Shown: piece after piece, positions 15,094 to 23,304 of the stretch | Layout: every line of letters starts with the position of its first letter | Numbering within the stretch: the first letter of the stretch is position 1 | NCBI RefSeq assembly: GCF_025369935.1 | Contig: NZ_CP104467.1 | Coordinates: forward strand, 383,501-447,500 | Length of the DNA stretch: 64,000 nt | Direction: 5' to 3' | Source: Paenibacillus andongensis | Lineage (GTDB): Bacteria > Bacillota > Bacilli > Paenibacillales > NBRC-103111 | Program-made: the position numbers and the translations under genes | Notes under the pieces: model-generated | The model's database searches: none | What the model was told of the DNA's origin: nothing | Seen by the model: the letters and a program-made list of their open reading frames with translations, nothing else

Positions 15094-15489
15094 TCATTTA
15101 CCCCATTTAAGGGACAAAACCATTTCACAGCACTGTTTCTCCGGGACGCGAGGATCGATAGTGAAATGAACAACGCTTGGTGTAAATCTAGTCAGTATGA
15201 TGGACTCAATACCGAAAGTTTGAATAATCCGCTCCACTTCTTTCTGATTGCCTTTCTGGGCATTGCTCATCAATTGGCTGGCTATAGCTGGGTCCGCCAG
15301 CTTTTGGATTAAGAGAGAGGCGTCTCTAAGTAGGTTCTGAGAGGTAGCAACCGAATGTGAGAGTACCTTTGTATCGACTGGTGGGAAATCACGATCCCAC
15401 ACCCAGTAAGCAGGGTAGTAAACAGCAGGAATAGGGTAACGATCATAGGGTGGATAGGGGAATGTGTCATAGGAAGGAGGATAATTCAT
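15094..15489 (-). CDS. Conserved hypothetical Tyr/Pro-rich small protein
   Basis: A 131-residue protein of unknown function. The first 40 residues are rich in Tyr, Pro and aromatic residues (NYPPSYDTFPYPPYDRYP), followed by a helical region (LLRDASLLIQKLADPAIASQ) and a C-terminal part with VHFTIDPRVPEKQCCEMVL containing a Cys-Cys pair. The composition recalls spore-coat or surface-associated proteins of Bacilli but I do not recognise a named family. AAAGGAG precedes the start at 15489. It is convergent with the thiamine-transporter operon. Confidence 0.75.
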   Translation of the reverse strand: MNYPPSYDTFPYPPYDRYPIPAVYYPAYWVWDRDFPPVDTKVLSHSVATSQNLLRDASLLIQKLADPAIASQLMSNAQKGNQKEVERIIQTFGIESIILTRFTPSVVHFTIDPRVPEKQCCEMVLSLKWGK

Positions 15490-15586
15490 GGATGATCTCC
15501 TTTGAGTTTTTTGCCAGAAATCCGCTACACCACTATATGTGAATGGGGGCTGGTGTGGTTCCAGTAATTTATGTATTCGTCAGGAG

Positions 15587-16273
15587 TCACAGCACAACGC
15601 CGAATTCATCGGCAAGTCCTTTCAAACCCTCAGGGGTGACGCGTACAGCCCGACTTTCGTGCAGCCGTTCAATCCAGCGAAGTTCGAACAGCCGGCTTGT
15701 GAGCGCAGCGCCAAGCGTACCCGAGATATGATGGCGACGCTCACTCCAGTCGAGGCATTGCCGCGCGTAATGGCGCCTGCGTTTGCGGTCTTCCTCGACC
15801 TCGACGCCGAATCGTTCCAGTCGCTGCTTACCCGCAGGGGTGAGGATGAAATCCTTGCCTGCCTCCTGCAGCAGGCCTAACTCAAGAAGCCGGTCCGTCA
15901 GGGCTACGCCAATCTGGCCGGCTATATGATCATAGCAGGTGCGCGCATAGCGCAGCGCCCTTAGTTGATCTGATTCGCGCAGCGAGCGAATCGGCTTCGG
16001 GGAGGCGATGGTTTGCAGCGCCTCCAGCGCATAGGCCACCTCGGCGCTCGCCAGCCGGTAGTACTTGTGCCGTCCATACGACTCATGGACGAGCAGACCG
16101 CCTTCCACCATCTTCGATAGGTGAGAGCTTGCTGTCTGAGGTGTAATGCGCGCGAATCGAGCGAGTTCGCTTGCCGGCAGCGACTTGCCACCGAGAAGAT
16201 TCAGCAGAATCGTGATGCGTGATGGTTCGCCTATCAGTGAAGCCACTTCCACAATATTTGAATTAGTACACAT
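15587..16273 (-). CDS. ArsR-type winged-helix regulator
   Basis: About 228 residues; ATG 16273 is preferred because GCGGAGGC stands just upstream, unlike the ATG at 16294. Residues about 10-85 form the ArsR winged helix (SRITILLNLLGGKSLPASEL, ARITPQTASSHLSKMVEGGL). The long C-terminal region contains two related helical segments (YDHIAGQIGVALTDRLLELG and RHHISGTLGAALTSRLFELR), apparently an internal duplication, making the protein about twice the size of simple ArsR repressors. No metal-binding CxC motif is evident. It is divergent from an EamA exporter, with two matching operators between them. Confidence 0.87.
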   Translation of the reverse strand: MCTNSNIVEVASLIGEPSRITILLNLLGGKSLPASELARFARITPQTASSHLSKMVEGGLLVHESYGRHKYYRLASAEVAYALEALQTIASPKPIRSLRESDQLRALRYARTCYDHIAGQIGVALTDRLLELGLLQEAGKDFILTPAGKQRLERFGVEVEEDRKRRRHYARQCLDWSERRHHISGTLGAALTSRLFELRWIERLHESRAVRVTPEGLKGLADEFGVVL

Positions 16274-16298
16274 GCCTATTAGCCTCCGCTTCATACAA

Positions 16299-16390
16299 TC
16301 ATACTTCGATACAGAACGAAATTAATTCAGTTTATAATCGATATATACTAAGGTTAGTATTACAGTCATACTTCGATAATAAACGAAATT
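16299..16390. promoter_or_regulatory. Two 25-bp operator copies between the ArsR and EamA genes
   Basis: TCATACTTCGATA-N3-AACGAAATT occurs at 16299-16323 and again, in the same orientation, at 16366-16390; only the central three bases differ. Each contains the dyad TTCG-N8-CGAA. One copy is next to each start codon, fitting simultaneous repression of regulator and exporter by the ArsR protein. Confidence 0.7.
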
Positions 16391-16445
16391 TGAGTGTGAA
16401 TACAACAGGCATCCTGAAAGTGTATGCAGCCTATGGGAGGATATT

Positions 16446-17330
16446 ATGAATCGTTATTTATTTGGATTAATGGTTGTTGTCACAACAACACTGATGGGAT
16501 CTTCCTTCGCTGTCGGTAAAATGGGTTTGGCCTATTTCTCACCTCTTCTGTTGGCAGGTTGTCGCTTTACACTGGCGGGACTAGTTATGGCTCTGTTTGT
16601 GAGAAAAAGGCTGCGTCCAGGTGATCTTCGAGACTGGAGCAAAATCATGAGCGTAGGACTGTTCCAAACGGCTGGCGTCATGGGCTGCATTTTTCTAAGC
16701 TTACGCACGATTACTGCTGGTGAATCGTCGATTTTGACTTTCACCAATCCACTACTCGTCATCTTGCTGGGAACGCTGTTTCTAGGCGCAAAATACCGAA
16801 TATCCCAATGGATTGGAGTCATAATTGGCTTTGCTGGCGTATTTATCACGCTGGGTGTTCACTTGCAGTTGCAAACAGGTACGCTGCTTGGGATGGGATC
16901 TGCTATTTCGTGGGCTATCTCAACACTGCTCGTTAAGAAATGGGGTGCCAGTTTCGATGTGTGGGTCCTAACCGCTTACCAAATGCTGTTCGGGGGTCTC
17001 CTTCTCCTTATTATGAGTCTGACCTTGGAAACTCCGAAGCTAATCCTAGGAGTATCCGCCATGTTGATTCTTTTATGGCTTGCAATCATGGCCTCCATCG
17101 TGCAATTCGCTTCATGGTTCTTCTTATTGAAACAAGGGGATCCTGGTAAAACGAGCGCCTTCTTATTCCTCGCCCCGTTCTTCGGGGTTGTATCAGGGTG
17201 GCTGCTGCTTGGTGAAGTCATAGAATGGTTCGTGTATGTAGGGGGATCACTCATCCTTATCGGCATTTTTTTCGTGAATTGGACGTTTTCAGCCCGAACT
17301 TGGAGAAAAGCGAAAGTGACCTCATCATAG
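16446..17330 (+). CDS. EamA/DMT family transporter
   Basis: A 294-residue inner-membrane protein with ten predicted hydrophobic segments arranged as two EamA repeats; each repeat ends with the typical GE/LGE helix (TLFLGAKYRISQWIGVIIGF; GWLLLGEVIEWFVYVGGSLI). Members export metabolites, amino acids or drugs. The divergent ArsR-type regulator and the shared pair of operators suggest induction by a specific small molecule. GGGAGGATATT precedes the start. A strong hairpin follows the stop. Confidence 0.9.
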   Translation: MNRYLFGLMVVVTTTLMGSSFAVGKMGLAYFSPLLLAGCRFTLAGLVMALFVRKRLRPGDLRDWSKIMSVGLFQTAGVMGCIFLSLRTITAGESSILTFTNPLLVILLGTLFLGAKYRISQWIGVIIGFAGVFITLGVHLQLQTGTLLGMGSAISWAISTLLVKKWGASFDVWVLTAYQMLFGGLLLLIMSLTLETPKLILGVSAMLILLWLAIMASIVQFASWFFLLKQGDPGKTSAFLFLAPFFGVVSGWLLLGEVIEWFVYVGGSLILIGIFFVNWTFSARTWRKAKVTSS

Positions 17331-17340
17331 AAGCTTCTAG

Positions 17341-17375
17341 AAACCCACCCCTTAAAGCTTTAAGGGTGGGTTTTT
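17341..17375 (+). terminator. Terminator of the EamA gene
   Basis: Near-perfect inverted repeat AAACCCACCCC/GGGTGGGTTTTT around CTTAAAGCTTTAA-type core, ending in T. Confidence 0.9.
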
Positions 17376-17434
17376 CATGCGCGGCAGCTTATTGTGTTGT
17401 GATCAAATATGACTATTATGAAAGAAATTACCTC

Positions 17435-17473
17435 TGGAAAGCGCTTTACAAATAAATATCGATCACATATAAT
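17435..17473 (+). promoter_or_regulatory. fru promoter with overlapping cre-like site
   Basis: TTTACA (17445-17450), 17-bp spacer, TATAAT (17468-17473): a strong sigma-A promoter. The palindrome TGGAAAGCGCTTTACA (17435-17450) covers the -35 element; its AAAGCGCTTT core matches catabolite-responsive elements though the outer TG/CA are one base further apart than the consensus. CcpA repression is therefore likely. Confidence 0.7.
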
Positions 17474-17547
17474 CATAAATGAGATTAAACAATCAAATGT
17501 ATGACCGTATATGCGCAAATCTATGAAATGGAATAGGGGGGATCGTG

Positions 17548-18333
17548 ATGCTGTTTGAGGAAGAACGTCAGCAGAAGATCGCCGATTATGTTCAAGTAAA
17601 AGAGCGTGCGTCCGTTCAAGAACTGGCGCAACATTTTCAGGTGTCTGAATCAACCGTTCGAAGAGATCTGAAGATTCTTGAGGAAGAAGGTAAGCTTCGC
17701 CGTACACATGGAGGAGCTGTAGCTTTTGTCAGTGACAATTCAGAGCCTACTTTTGTGGAAAAAGAAGATCGCTATCGTTTACAAAAGGAACTGATAGCCA
17801 AAGAAGCCGCTTCTATGGTTCGGGAAGGCGATTCTATCCTGCTCGATTCGGGAACGACAACTTATTATTTGGCTAAGGAATTAAAAACATTCAAAAATCT
17901 TACGGTAGTAAGCAATTCCGTTGCGGTAGCTCAAGAGTTGTCTGCCAACACAGGAATCGATTTGATTCTTACAGGCGGTACCTTGCGTCATGAAACGCTG
18001 GCAATGGTAGGTCCGTTAGCCGAGAAAGCGCTGGAAACCGTGCATGTTGATAAAGCCTTCGTGGCGATCAATGGTCTGGATCCTGTCATTGGATTGACAA
18101 CGCCGAATATGTTGGAGGCTTCGACCAAAAGGGCTTTCTTCCGTTCAACCAAGCAAGTGATTTTACTCATGGACCACAGCAAATACGGAAGAGTATCTTT
18201 TGCTAAGGTTGCGGCATTATCCGAGATTGACCAGCTGTTGACGGATGACGGTATATCGGACAATGCGCTGAAAGAGCTAGATACGGCTGGGGTTACCGTC
18301 AGCGTCGTACAGACGGGTGGGAGGAAGTCATGA
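17548..18333 (+). CDS. fruR: FruR, DeoR family repressor of the fructose operon
   Basis: About 261 residues. The N-terminal DeoR helix-turn-helix reads RQQKIADYVQVKERASVQEL and VSESTVRRDLKILEEEGKLR with the usual HGGA after it; the C-terminal sugar-phosphate-sensing domain has DSGTTTYYLAKEL and ILTGGTLRHETLAMVGPLAE. It would respond to fructose 1-phosphate, the product of the encoded PTS. ATG 17548 (or GTG 17545) is served by AGGGGGGA. It is first in the operon and overlaps fruK by four bases, the usual FruR-FruK-FruA order of Firmicutes. Confidence 0.93.
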   Translation: MLFEEERQQKIADYVQVKERASVQELAQHFQVSESTVRRDLKILEEEGKLRRTHGGAVAFVSDNSEPTFVEKEDRYRLQKELIAKEAASMVREGDSILLDSGTTTYYLAKELKTFKNLTVVSNSVAVAQELSANTGIDLILTGGTLRHETLAMVGPLAEKALETVHVDKAFVAINGLDPVIGLTTPNMLEASTKRAFFRSTKQVILLMDHSKYGRVSFAKVAALSEIDQLLTDDGISDNALKELDTAGVTVSVVQTGGRKS

Positions 18334-19286
18334 AGCCTGTCTTGACGATTACATTGAATCCGGCCTTGGACAAAACGGTAACGGTAGAAGATTTTGTTCT
18401 TGGCGGATTGAACCGAATTAAAGAATGGCGAATGGATGCTGGAGGCAAGGGCATCAATGTCGCCAAAGTATTGAAAAATTTTTCCGTTGATGCGACGGCT
18501 TGGGGCTTGTGTGCAGGGCGCCAGGGGAATGTGCTGACGGATACACTTACGAGTCTAGGCATTCCGAATTGGTTTGTTCAAGCCAAGGGTGAAACGAGAA
18601 CGAACCTGAAGCTGTATGTAGAACACACCCGGGAAACAACGGAGTTGAATGAGCCAGGATTCACGGTAGACGATGACGTGTTAAGTCAATTCCTTGATCG
18701 TTTCAGAACCGATGTACATCATGTTTCGTTGGTTGTTCTGGGAGGCAGTTTACCAAAGGGAATATCGAGTGATTTCTATAAGACACTGATTCAGATTGCG
18801 AATGAGGCAGGTGTTCGGACCGTATTGGATGCCGATGGTGAGCCTTTTGTCCATGGTATTGAGGCTGTTCCCTATGCCATCAAGCCGAACATTCATGAGC
18901 TGGAGTCGTTCTTCGGTGAGTCCTTCCGGACGGATCATGAGATTATCGATGCGGCGAGAAGATTAATCGCTAAAGGAATTGCTTACGTGGCGGTTTCTTT
19001 AGGTGGAGAGGGATCGATTCTCGTAACGGAGACGGAGGCCATTCGCGCCAAACCTGCTCCAATTACTCCCTTAAGTACAGTGGGGGCCGGAGACTCTATG
19101 GTAGCCGCGCTCATTTATTGCATGCTGCATGGCATGTCGCTGGAGGAAGCTGCGAGGTGGAGCTCAGCTGCAGGAACTGTGACAGCTTTGAAGTCGGGAA
19201 CACAGGTTTGTACGCTTGCTGAAGTGGAAGAAAAACTAGGCAGTGTGAACATATGGTCTATTCCAAAGACAACAAATTTGAATTAA
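18330..19286 (+). CDS. fruK: 1-phosphofructokinase
   Basis: A 318-residue PfkB-family kinase that converts fructose 1-phosphate to fructose 1,6-bisphosphate with ATP. It begins ITLNPALDKTVTVEDFVLGG, has the substrate motif DAGGKGINVAKVL (about residues 35-48) and the C-terminal ATP/catalytic motif STVGAGDSMVAALIY with the general-base Asp. It starts inside the fruR stop codon (ATGA overlap), indicating translational coupling, and ends shortly before fruA. Confidence 0.95.
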   Translation: MKPVLTITLNPALDKTVTVEDFVLGGLNRIKEWRMDAGGKGINVAKVLKNFSVDATAWGLCAGRQGNVLTDTLTSLGIPNWFVQAKGETRTNLKLYVEHTRETTELNEPGFTVDDDVLSQFLDRFRTDVHHVSLVVLGGSLPKGISSDFYKTLIQIANEAGVRTVLDADGEPFVHGIEAVPYAIKPNIHELESFFGESFRTDHEIIDAARRLIAKGIAYVAVSLGGEGSILVTETEAIRAKPAPITPLSTVGAGDSMVAALIYCMLHGMSLEEAARWSSAAGTVTALKSGTQVCTLAEVEEKLGSVNIWSIPKTTNLN

Positions 19287-19300
19287 AGGCGGGGGCGTCT

Positions 19301-20674
19301 ATGAAAAAGATTCTTGCAGTTACAGCTTGTCCAACCGGTGTTGCTCATACGTACATGGCTGCTGAATCCTTAGCAAAAGCAGCTAGAGAAAGAGATATTC
19401 CAATTAAAGTAGAAACCAGAGGAGCTGTCGGCGTAGAAAATGAGTTTACCGAGCAAGAAATTGCCGAGGCTCATGCCATTATTGTAGCTGCGGATACGGA
19501 TGTGTTAGAATCCCGGTTTGCTGGTAAGCCGGTAGTTAAGGTCCCTGTGGCGCAAGCGATCAAAAATCCGTTTGGCCTTCTCGATGAAGCATTGAACAAA
19601 GAAGCGGCCACTGCCGATGATTATCTGAAGCAAGTAGAGCAGTCGAAATCTCAGCGCAGTGCTTCACGTACCGGAGCCTACAAGCATTTGATGACAGGCG
19701 TTTCAAATATGCTTCCATTGGTTGTCGCTGGCGGATTACTCATTGCACTTTCTTTCATTTTCGGAATTGAGGCTTTTAAAGAACAAGGTACTTTTGCCGC
19801 AGCTTTAATGGACATCGGAGGCGGAGCCGCTTTTGCTTTGATGGTACCCATCTTGGCGGGATTCATCGCTTTCTCCATTGCGGAAAAGCCGGGCTTGGCG
19901 CCGGGGCTAGTTGGCGGGATGCTCGCTTCTAAAATGGGCGCAGGCTTCCTTGGCGGAATCATTGCCGGATTTCTTGCGGGTTATGTCGCGAAGCTGTTGA
20001 AAGATTACATCAAGATGCCTAAGAATTTTGAAGGCTTGAAACCTATTCTAATTATTCCTTTATTGGCTACTGGAATTACAGGACTTTTAATGATTTATGT
20101 GATTGGCGAACCCGTAAAAGCAGTAATGGATGGTTTGACGGTATGGCTCAAATCGCTCGGATCCACGAATGCCGTATTGCTCGGTCTTCTGCTGGGAGCG
20201 ATGATGGCCTTCGATATGGGTGGCCCTGTGAATAAAGCGGCGTACACGTTCGCGGTAGGTTTGTTGGCCAGCAGTGTATACGGTCCGATGGCAGCGGTTA
20301 TGGCTGCGGGTATGACACCTCCGCTGGGTTTGTGGCTGGCAACGGTCCTTGCTCCGAAGAAATTTACGAAGGAAGAGCGGGATGCTGGTAAAGCGGCTTC
20401 TGTTCTGGGAATTTCATTTATTACGGAAGGTGCCATTCCTTTTGCTGCAGGCGATCCTTTCCGCGTGATCCCATCGATCATGGTCGGCTCCGCTTTAACA
20501 GGCGCTTTATCCATGGTTTTTGGCGCTACTTTGCGCGCACCGCATGGAGGGATTTTCGTTCTGCCGATCCCGAATGCCGTCGGCCATCTGGGCTTGTATG
20601 CTTTAGCTATCGTAGCAGGAACGGTTGTTACAGCTATCATGCTGAATATATTGAAGAAGCCTGTAAAAGACTAA
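19301..20674 (+). CDS. fruA: PTS fructose-specific EIIBC
   Basis: About 457 residues from ATG 19301, with AAAGGCGGGGG upstream. The N-terminal EIIB domain starts KKILAVTACPTGVAHTYMA with phospho-acceptor Cys10; the EIIC domain from about residue 130 is hydrophobic and includes GGMLASKMGAGFLGGIIAGF and the substrate-site region AFDMGGPVNKAAY. It transports fructose across the membrane and phosphorylates it at C1. No EIIA domain is fused; that function is supplied by the next gene. It overlaps slightly, in another frame, the region just after fruK. Confidence 0.95.
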   Translation: MKKILAVTACPTGVAHTYMAAESLAKAARERDIPIKVETRGAVGVENEFTEQEIAEAHAIIVAADTDVLESRFAGKPVVKVPVAQAIKNPFGLLDEALNKEAATADDYLKQVEQSKSQRSASRTGAYKHLMTGVSNMLPLVVAGGLLIALSFIFGIEAFKEQGTFAAALMDIGGGAAFALMVPILAGFIAFSIAEKPGLAPGLVGGMLASKMGAGFLGGIIAGFLAGYVAKLLKDYIKMPKNFEGLKPILIIPLLATGITGLLMIYVIGEPVKAVMDGLTVWLKSLGSTNAVLLGLLLGAMMAFDMGGPVNKAAYTFAVGLLASSVYGPMAAVMAAGMTPPLGLWLATVLAPKKFTKEERDAGKAASVLGISFITEGAIPFAAGDPFRVIPSIMVGSALTGALSMVFGATLRAPHGGIFVLPIPNAVGHLGLYALAIVAGTVVTAIMLNILKKPVKD

Positions 20675-20704
20675 ATCTTTACACAAATTAAAGCTAATCA
20701 TGCA

Positions 20705-20731
20705 GGGGGAAATTCTTCCCCCTTTATATTT
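20705..20731 (+). terminator. Attenuator-like hairpin between fruA and the EIIA gene
   Basis: GGGGGAA-ATTC-TTCCCCC followed by TTTATATTT. It lies inside the operon, so it probably lowers downstream expression or stabilises the upstream mRNA end. Confidence 0.7.
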
Positions 20732-20746
20732 AGGGAGGATACCAAT

Positions 20747-21199
20747 ATGAATATTCAAGAACTGCTGAATGAGCAAAGCATTTTGATCCCATTGGAAGCA
20801 GCAAGCAAAGAAGAATGTATGCAATCCATGATCGACGGACTTGCAGCCGCTGGCTGTATTTCGGATAAAGCAGCCTATCTGGAGGCGGTTTTGAAGCGGG
20901 AAGAGACCGGCTCGACAGGAATAGGCTTTGGAGTCGCTATTCCTCATGGAAAGTCGAATGGAGTCAGCAAGCCGGGCGTTGCTTTTGCTAAGTTGACTCA
21001 GCCTTTGGATTGGAAATCGCTAGATGACCAGCCAGTGCGTATCGTCTTCATGATCGCTGTACCGGAGGCCGCCGCAGGCAATGAGCATCTGCAAATTCTG
21101 ATCGCGCTCTCCCGTAAGCTGATTAATGAGGAGTTCCGTGAAAGCTTGTTGAACGTGACCGAAGCGCAGCAATTGATAACGATTTTACAAACCATTTAA
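20747..21199 (+). CDS. PTS fructose EIIA subunit
   Basis: A 150-residue cytoplasmic protein of the EIIA-Fru/mannitol family. The phosphorylation site is His67 in GVAIPHGKS; the surrounding TGSTGIGFG and the C-terminal EAAAGNEHLQILIALSRKL are also typical. It passes phosphate from HPr to the EIIB domain of FruA. Located directly after fruA with a GGGAGG ribosome site, downstream of an attenuator-like hairpin. In many relatives this domain is fused to FruA; here it is separate. Confidence 0.93.
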   Translation: MNIQELLNEQSILIPLEAASKEECMQSMIDGLAAAGCISDKAAYLEAVLKREETGSTGIGFGVAIPHGKSNGVSKPGVAFAKLTQPLDWKSLDDQPVRIVFMIAVPEAAAGNEHLQILIALSRKLINEEFRESLLNVTEAQQLITILQTI

Positions 21200-21214
21200 G
21201 AGGAGAACAAAAAC

Positions 21215-21493
21215 ATGATTTCGAAAGAACTTACGATCCGGAACGATTCCGGCTTTCATATTCGCCCTGCCCAACTATTTACGGAAAAAGCGGCATCTTT
21301 TCAATCAACTGTAAGTCTAGAATATAAGAGTGAACCTAATGTCTCGATCATAGACGGGAAAAGTATTCTCGGTCTTATGACGCTCGGGTTGGAGAAGGGC
21401 TCGGTCATTACCCTGACAACAGAAGGACCGGATGAACAAGCGGCGCTGGATGCTTTGGCTGAATTGGTGGAAAGTGGCTTTGGAGAAGCATAA
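21215..21493 (+). CDS. HPr-type phosphocarrier dedicated to the fructose operon
   Basis: 92 residues. The active His15 is in DSGFHIRPAQLF, and a serine (Ser50) sits in DGKSILGLMTLG at the place of the HPr-kinase target Ser46 of Bacillus HPr. Three or four extra residues stand between the two sites relative to housekeeping HPr, so this is a diverged paralogue. It would shuttle phosphate from the neighbouring EI to the EIIA protein. AGGAG precedes the start, 15 bases after the EIIA stop. Confidence 0.92.
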   Translation: MISKELTIRNDSGFHIRPAQLFTEKAASFQSTVSLEYKSEPNVSIIDGKSILGLMTLGLEKGSVITLTTEGPDEQAALDALAELVESGFGEA

Positions 21494-21529
21494 GAGCTGC
21501 CTATTGCAGCTTGAGGGATAGGAGGAATT

Positions 21530-23254
21530 ATGATGACGGAGAGAGTACTGCAAGGGCTTGGGGTATCCGCCGGCATTCGCACAGGTAAAGCATTCGTGTA
21601 CGAACCAGTGCGACTAACGGACGTAGAGAAAAAGAAAACGCAAGATGTCGATACCGAGGTTGAACGGCTTCGGGAAGCCAAATCTGCTTGCCAGGCTGAA
21701 CTGCAAGTTCTGATTGAGAAGGCGCAGCAGACGCTTGGGGAAGAAAAGGCTGTGATTCTGAAAGGGCAGATCAGCTTTCTGCAAGATCCAACCTTTTACC
21801 CACCCATGGAGAAATTAATCGTGGGCGAGCAGTGGACTGCTGAAAGCGCGATTCATCAAGTGGTCACGCAGGTTGCTGCACTGTTTGAAAGCATGAAGAA
21901 TGAATATATGCGCGAGCGCGCGGCAGATGTCCGCGATGTAGGCAACAGGATGTTCGCTCAGCTATGTGAACGCAAAGGAACACAGCTTTCCGATATCGGA
22001 GAGCCTGTCATACTCGTAGCGGATGATCTGACACCTTCAGATACCGTTCAGTTGGACAAAAATTTAGTGCTCGGGTTTGTTACTCGTATAGGCGGTAAGA
22101 CTTCCCACACCGCTATTTTGGCTAACTCTTTAGGGATCGCAGCGATCTTGGGGCTGGGGGATGGGATGGATCAGATTCAGCACGGAGATGAGCTTCTTAT
22201 TGATGGCTCGACTGGAGACTGTATCTTAAACCCGTCGGCCCCAACCAAAGAATCCTACCACGCTCTCATGCAGCGTGATGAAGCCGAAAAGGCCGAACTG
22301 CTGGCGTATGTAGAACGGGATGCTGTCACGAAGGACGGCTTCCGTGTGGAACTGGCTGCTAATATCGGTACGGTAGAAGAATCGGTAAGCCTGCTCAGCC
22401 AAGGAGCTGAAGCGGTCGGACTGTACCGTACTGAGTTTTTATTTATGGGGCAATCTCAGATGCCTGACGAGGAAACCCAGTACAAGGCTTACCGGCAAGT
22501 AGCAGAAGCAATGAAAGGACGTCCTGTTGTTATTCGTACGCTCGATATTGGCGGCGACAAGGAGCTTCCTTATCTGGATTTGCCAAAGGAGATGAATCCT
22601 TTTCTTGGATACAGAGCCATTCGGCTTTGTCTGGACCGCAAGGAGCTGCTTATTACCCAGCTGCGTGCGATTTTGCGAGCAGGCGTTCACGGCGATGTGA
22701 AAATCATGTTTCCGATGATTTCGGGTATGGAAGAATGGCGTCAGGCGAAAGAAATCTATGAACAAGCTCGCGAACAGCTAATCCAGGAAGGAATCCCTTA
22801 TGCCGATTCTGTCGAATTGGGGATTATGATTGAAATTCCATCGGCGGCTTTGCTCGCTTCCAGATTTGCCAAGGAAGTAGACTTCTTCAGCATCGGGACG
22901 AACGACCTTGTGCAGTACACAGTTGCCGTCGACCGTATGAATGAGAAGGTAGCTTATTTGTACGATTATTTCCATCCCGCCGTCATTCGACTGATCAAAA
23001 CGGTCATCGATGCTTCTGACGATGCAGGCAAATGGACCGGCATGTGCGGCAGCATGGCCGGAGATCCGCTTGCTGCGCCGCTTTTGCTCGGCTTAGGTCT
23101 GCATGAATGGAGCATGGCAGCTTCATCGCTTTCCAAGGTGAAGAAAGTGATTACGGATTTAAACCACAGCGATTGCGTGGCTTTAGCTGAGAGGATTTTG
23201 GAGATGGACACGGCGGCCGAGGTTCGAGAGGCATTGCTGGCGTTCCAGTTATAA
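21530..23254 (+). CDS. PTS enzyme I (phosphoenolpyruvate-protein phosphotransferase)
   Basis: 574 residues, full length. The N-terminal phosphohistidine domain has GGKTSHTAILANSLGIAA with active His193; the PEP-binding barrel has GLYRTEFLFM, VIRTLDIGGDKELPYL, GIMIEIPSAAL, FFSIGTNDLVQYT and the catalytic Cys in GMCGSMAGDP. It takes phosphate from PEP and passes it to HPr. Its place at the end of the fru operon, after HPr and EIIA, means the operon encodes all five PTS functions. GGAGGAATT stands ahead of the start. A housekeeping ptsI probably exists elsewhere, hence no symbol is given. Confidence 0.94.
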   Translation: MMTERVLQGLGVSAGIRTGKAFVYEPVRLTDVEKKKTQDVDTEVERLREAKSACQAELQVLIEKAQQTLGEEKAVILKGQISFLQDPTFYPPMEKLIVGEQWTAESAIHQVVTQVAALFESMKNEYMRERAADVRDVGNRMFAQLCERKGTQLSDIGEPVILVADDLTPSDTVQLDKNLVLGFVTRIGGKTSHTAILANSLGIAAILGLGDGMDQIQHGDELLIDGSTGDCILNPSAPTKESYHALMQRDEAEKAELLAYVERDAVTKDGFRVELAANIGTVEESVSLLSQGAEAVGLYRTEFLFMGQSQMPDEETQYKAYRQVAEAMKGRPVVIRTLDIGGDKELPYLDLPKEMNPFLGYRAIRLCLDRKELLITQLRAILRAGVHGDVKIMFPMISGMEEWRQAKEIYEQAREQLIQEGIPYADSVELGIMIEIPSAALLASRFAKEVDFFSIGTNDLVQYTVAVDRMNEKVAYLYDYFHPAVIRLIKTVIDASDDAGKWTGMCGSMAGDPLAAPLLLGLGLHEWSMAASSLSKVKKVITDLNHSDCVALAERILEMDTAAEVREALLAFQL

Positions 23255-23257
23255 TGT

Positions 23258-23299
23258 AAAAGACCGTCAAGGACTTGTTATAGTCCTGACGGTCTTTTT
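23258..23299 (+). terminator. Terminator of the fructose operon
   Basis: AAAGACCGTCAAGGACT pairs with AGTCCTGACGGTCTTT (one bulge) around TTGTTAT, then T residues. It lies just before the convergent SLH gene end and may act in both directions. Confidence 0.92.
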
Positions 23300-23304
23300 G
23301 GGTT

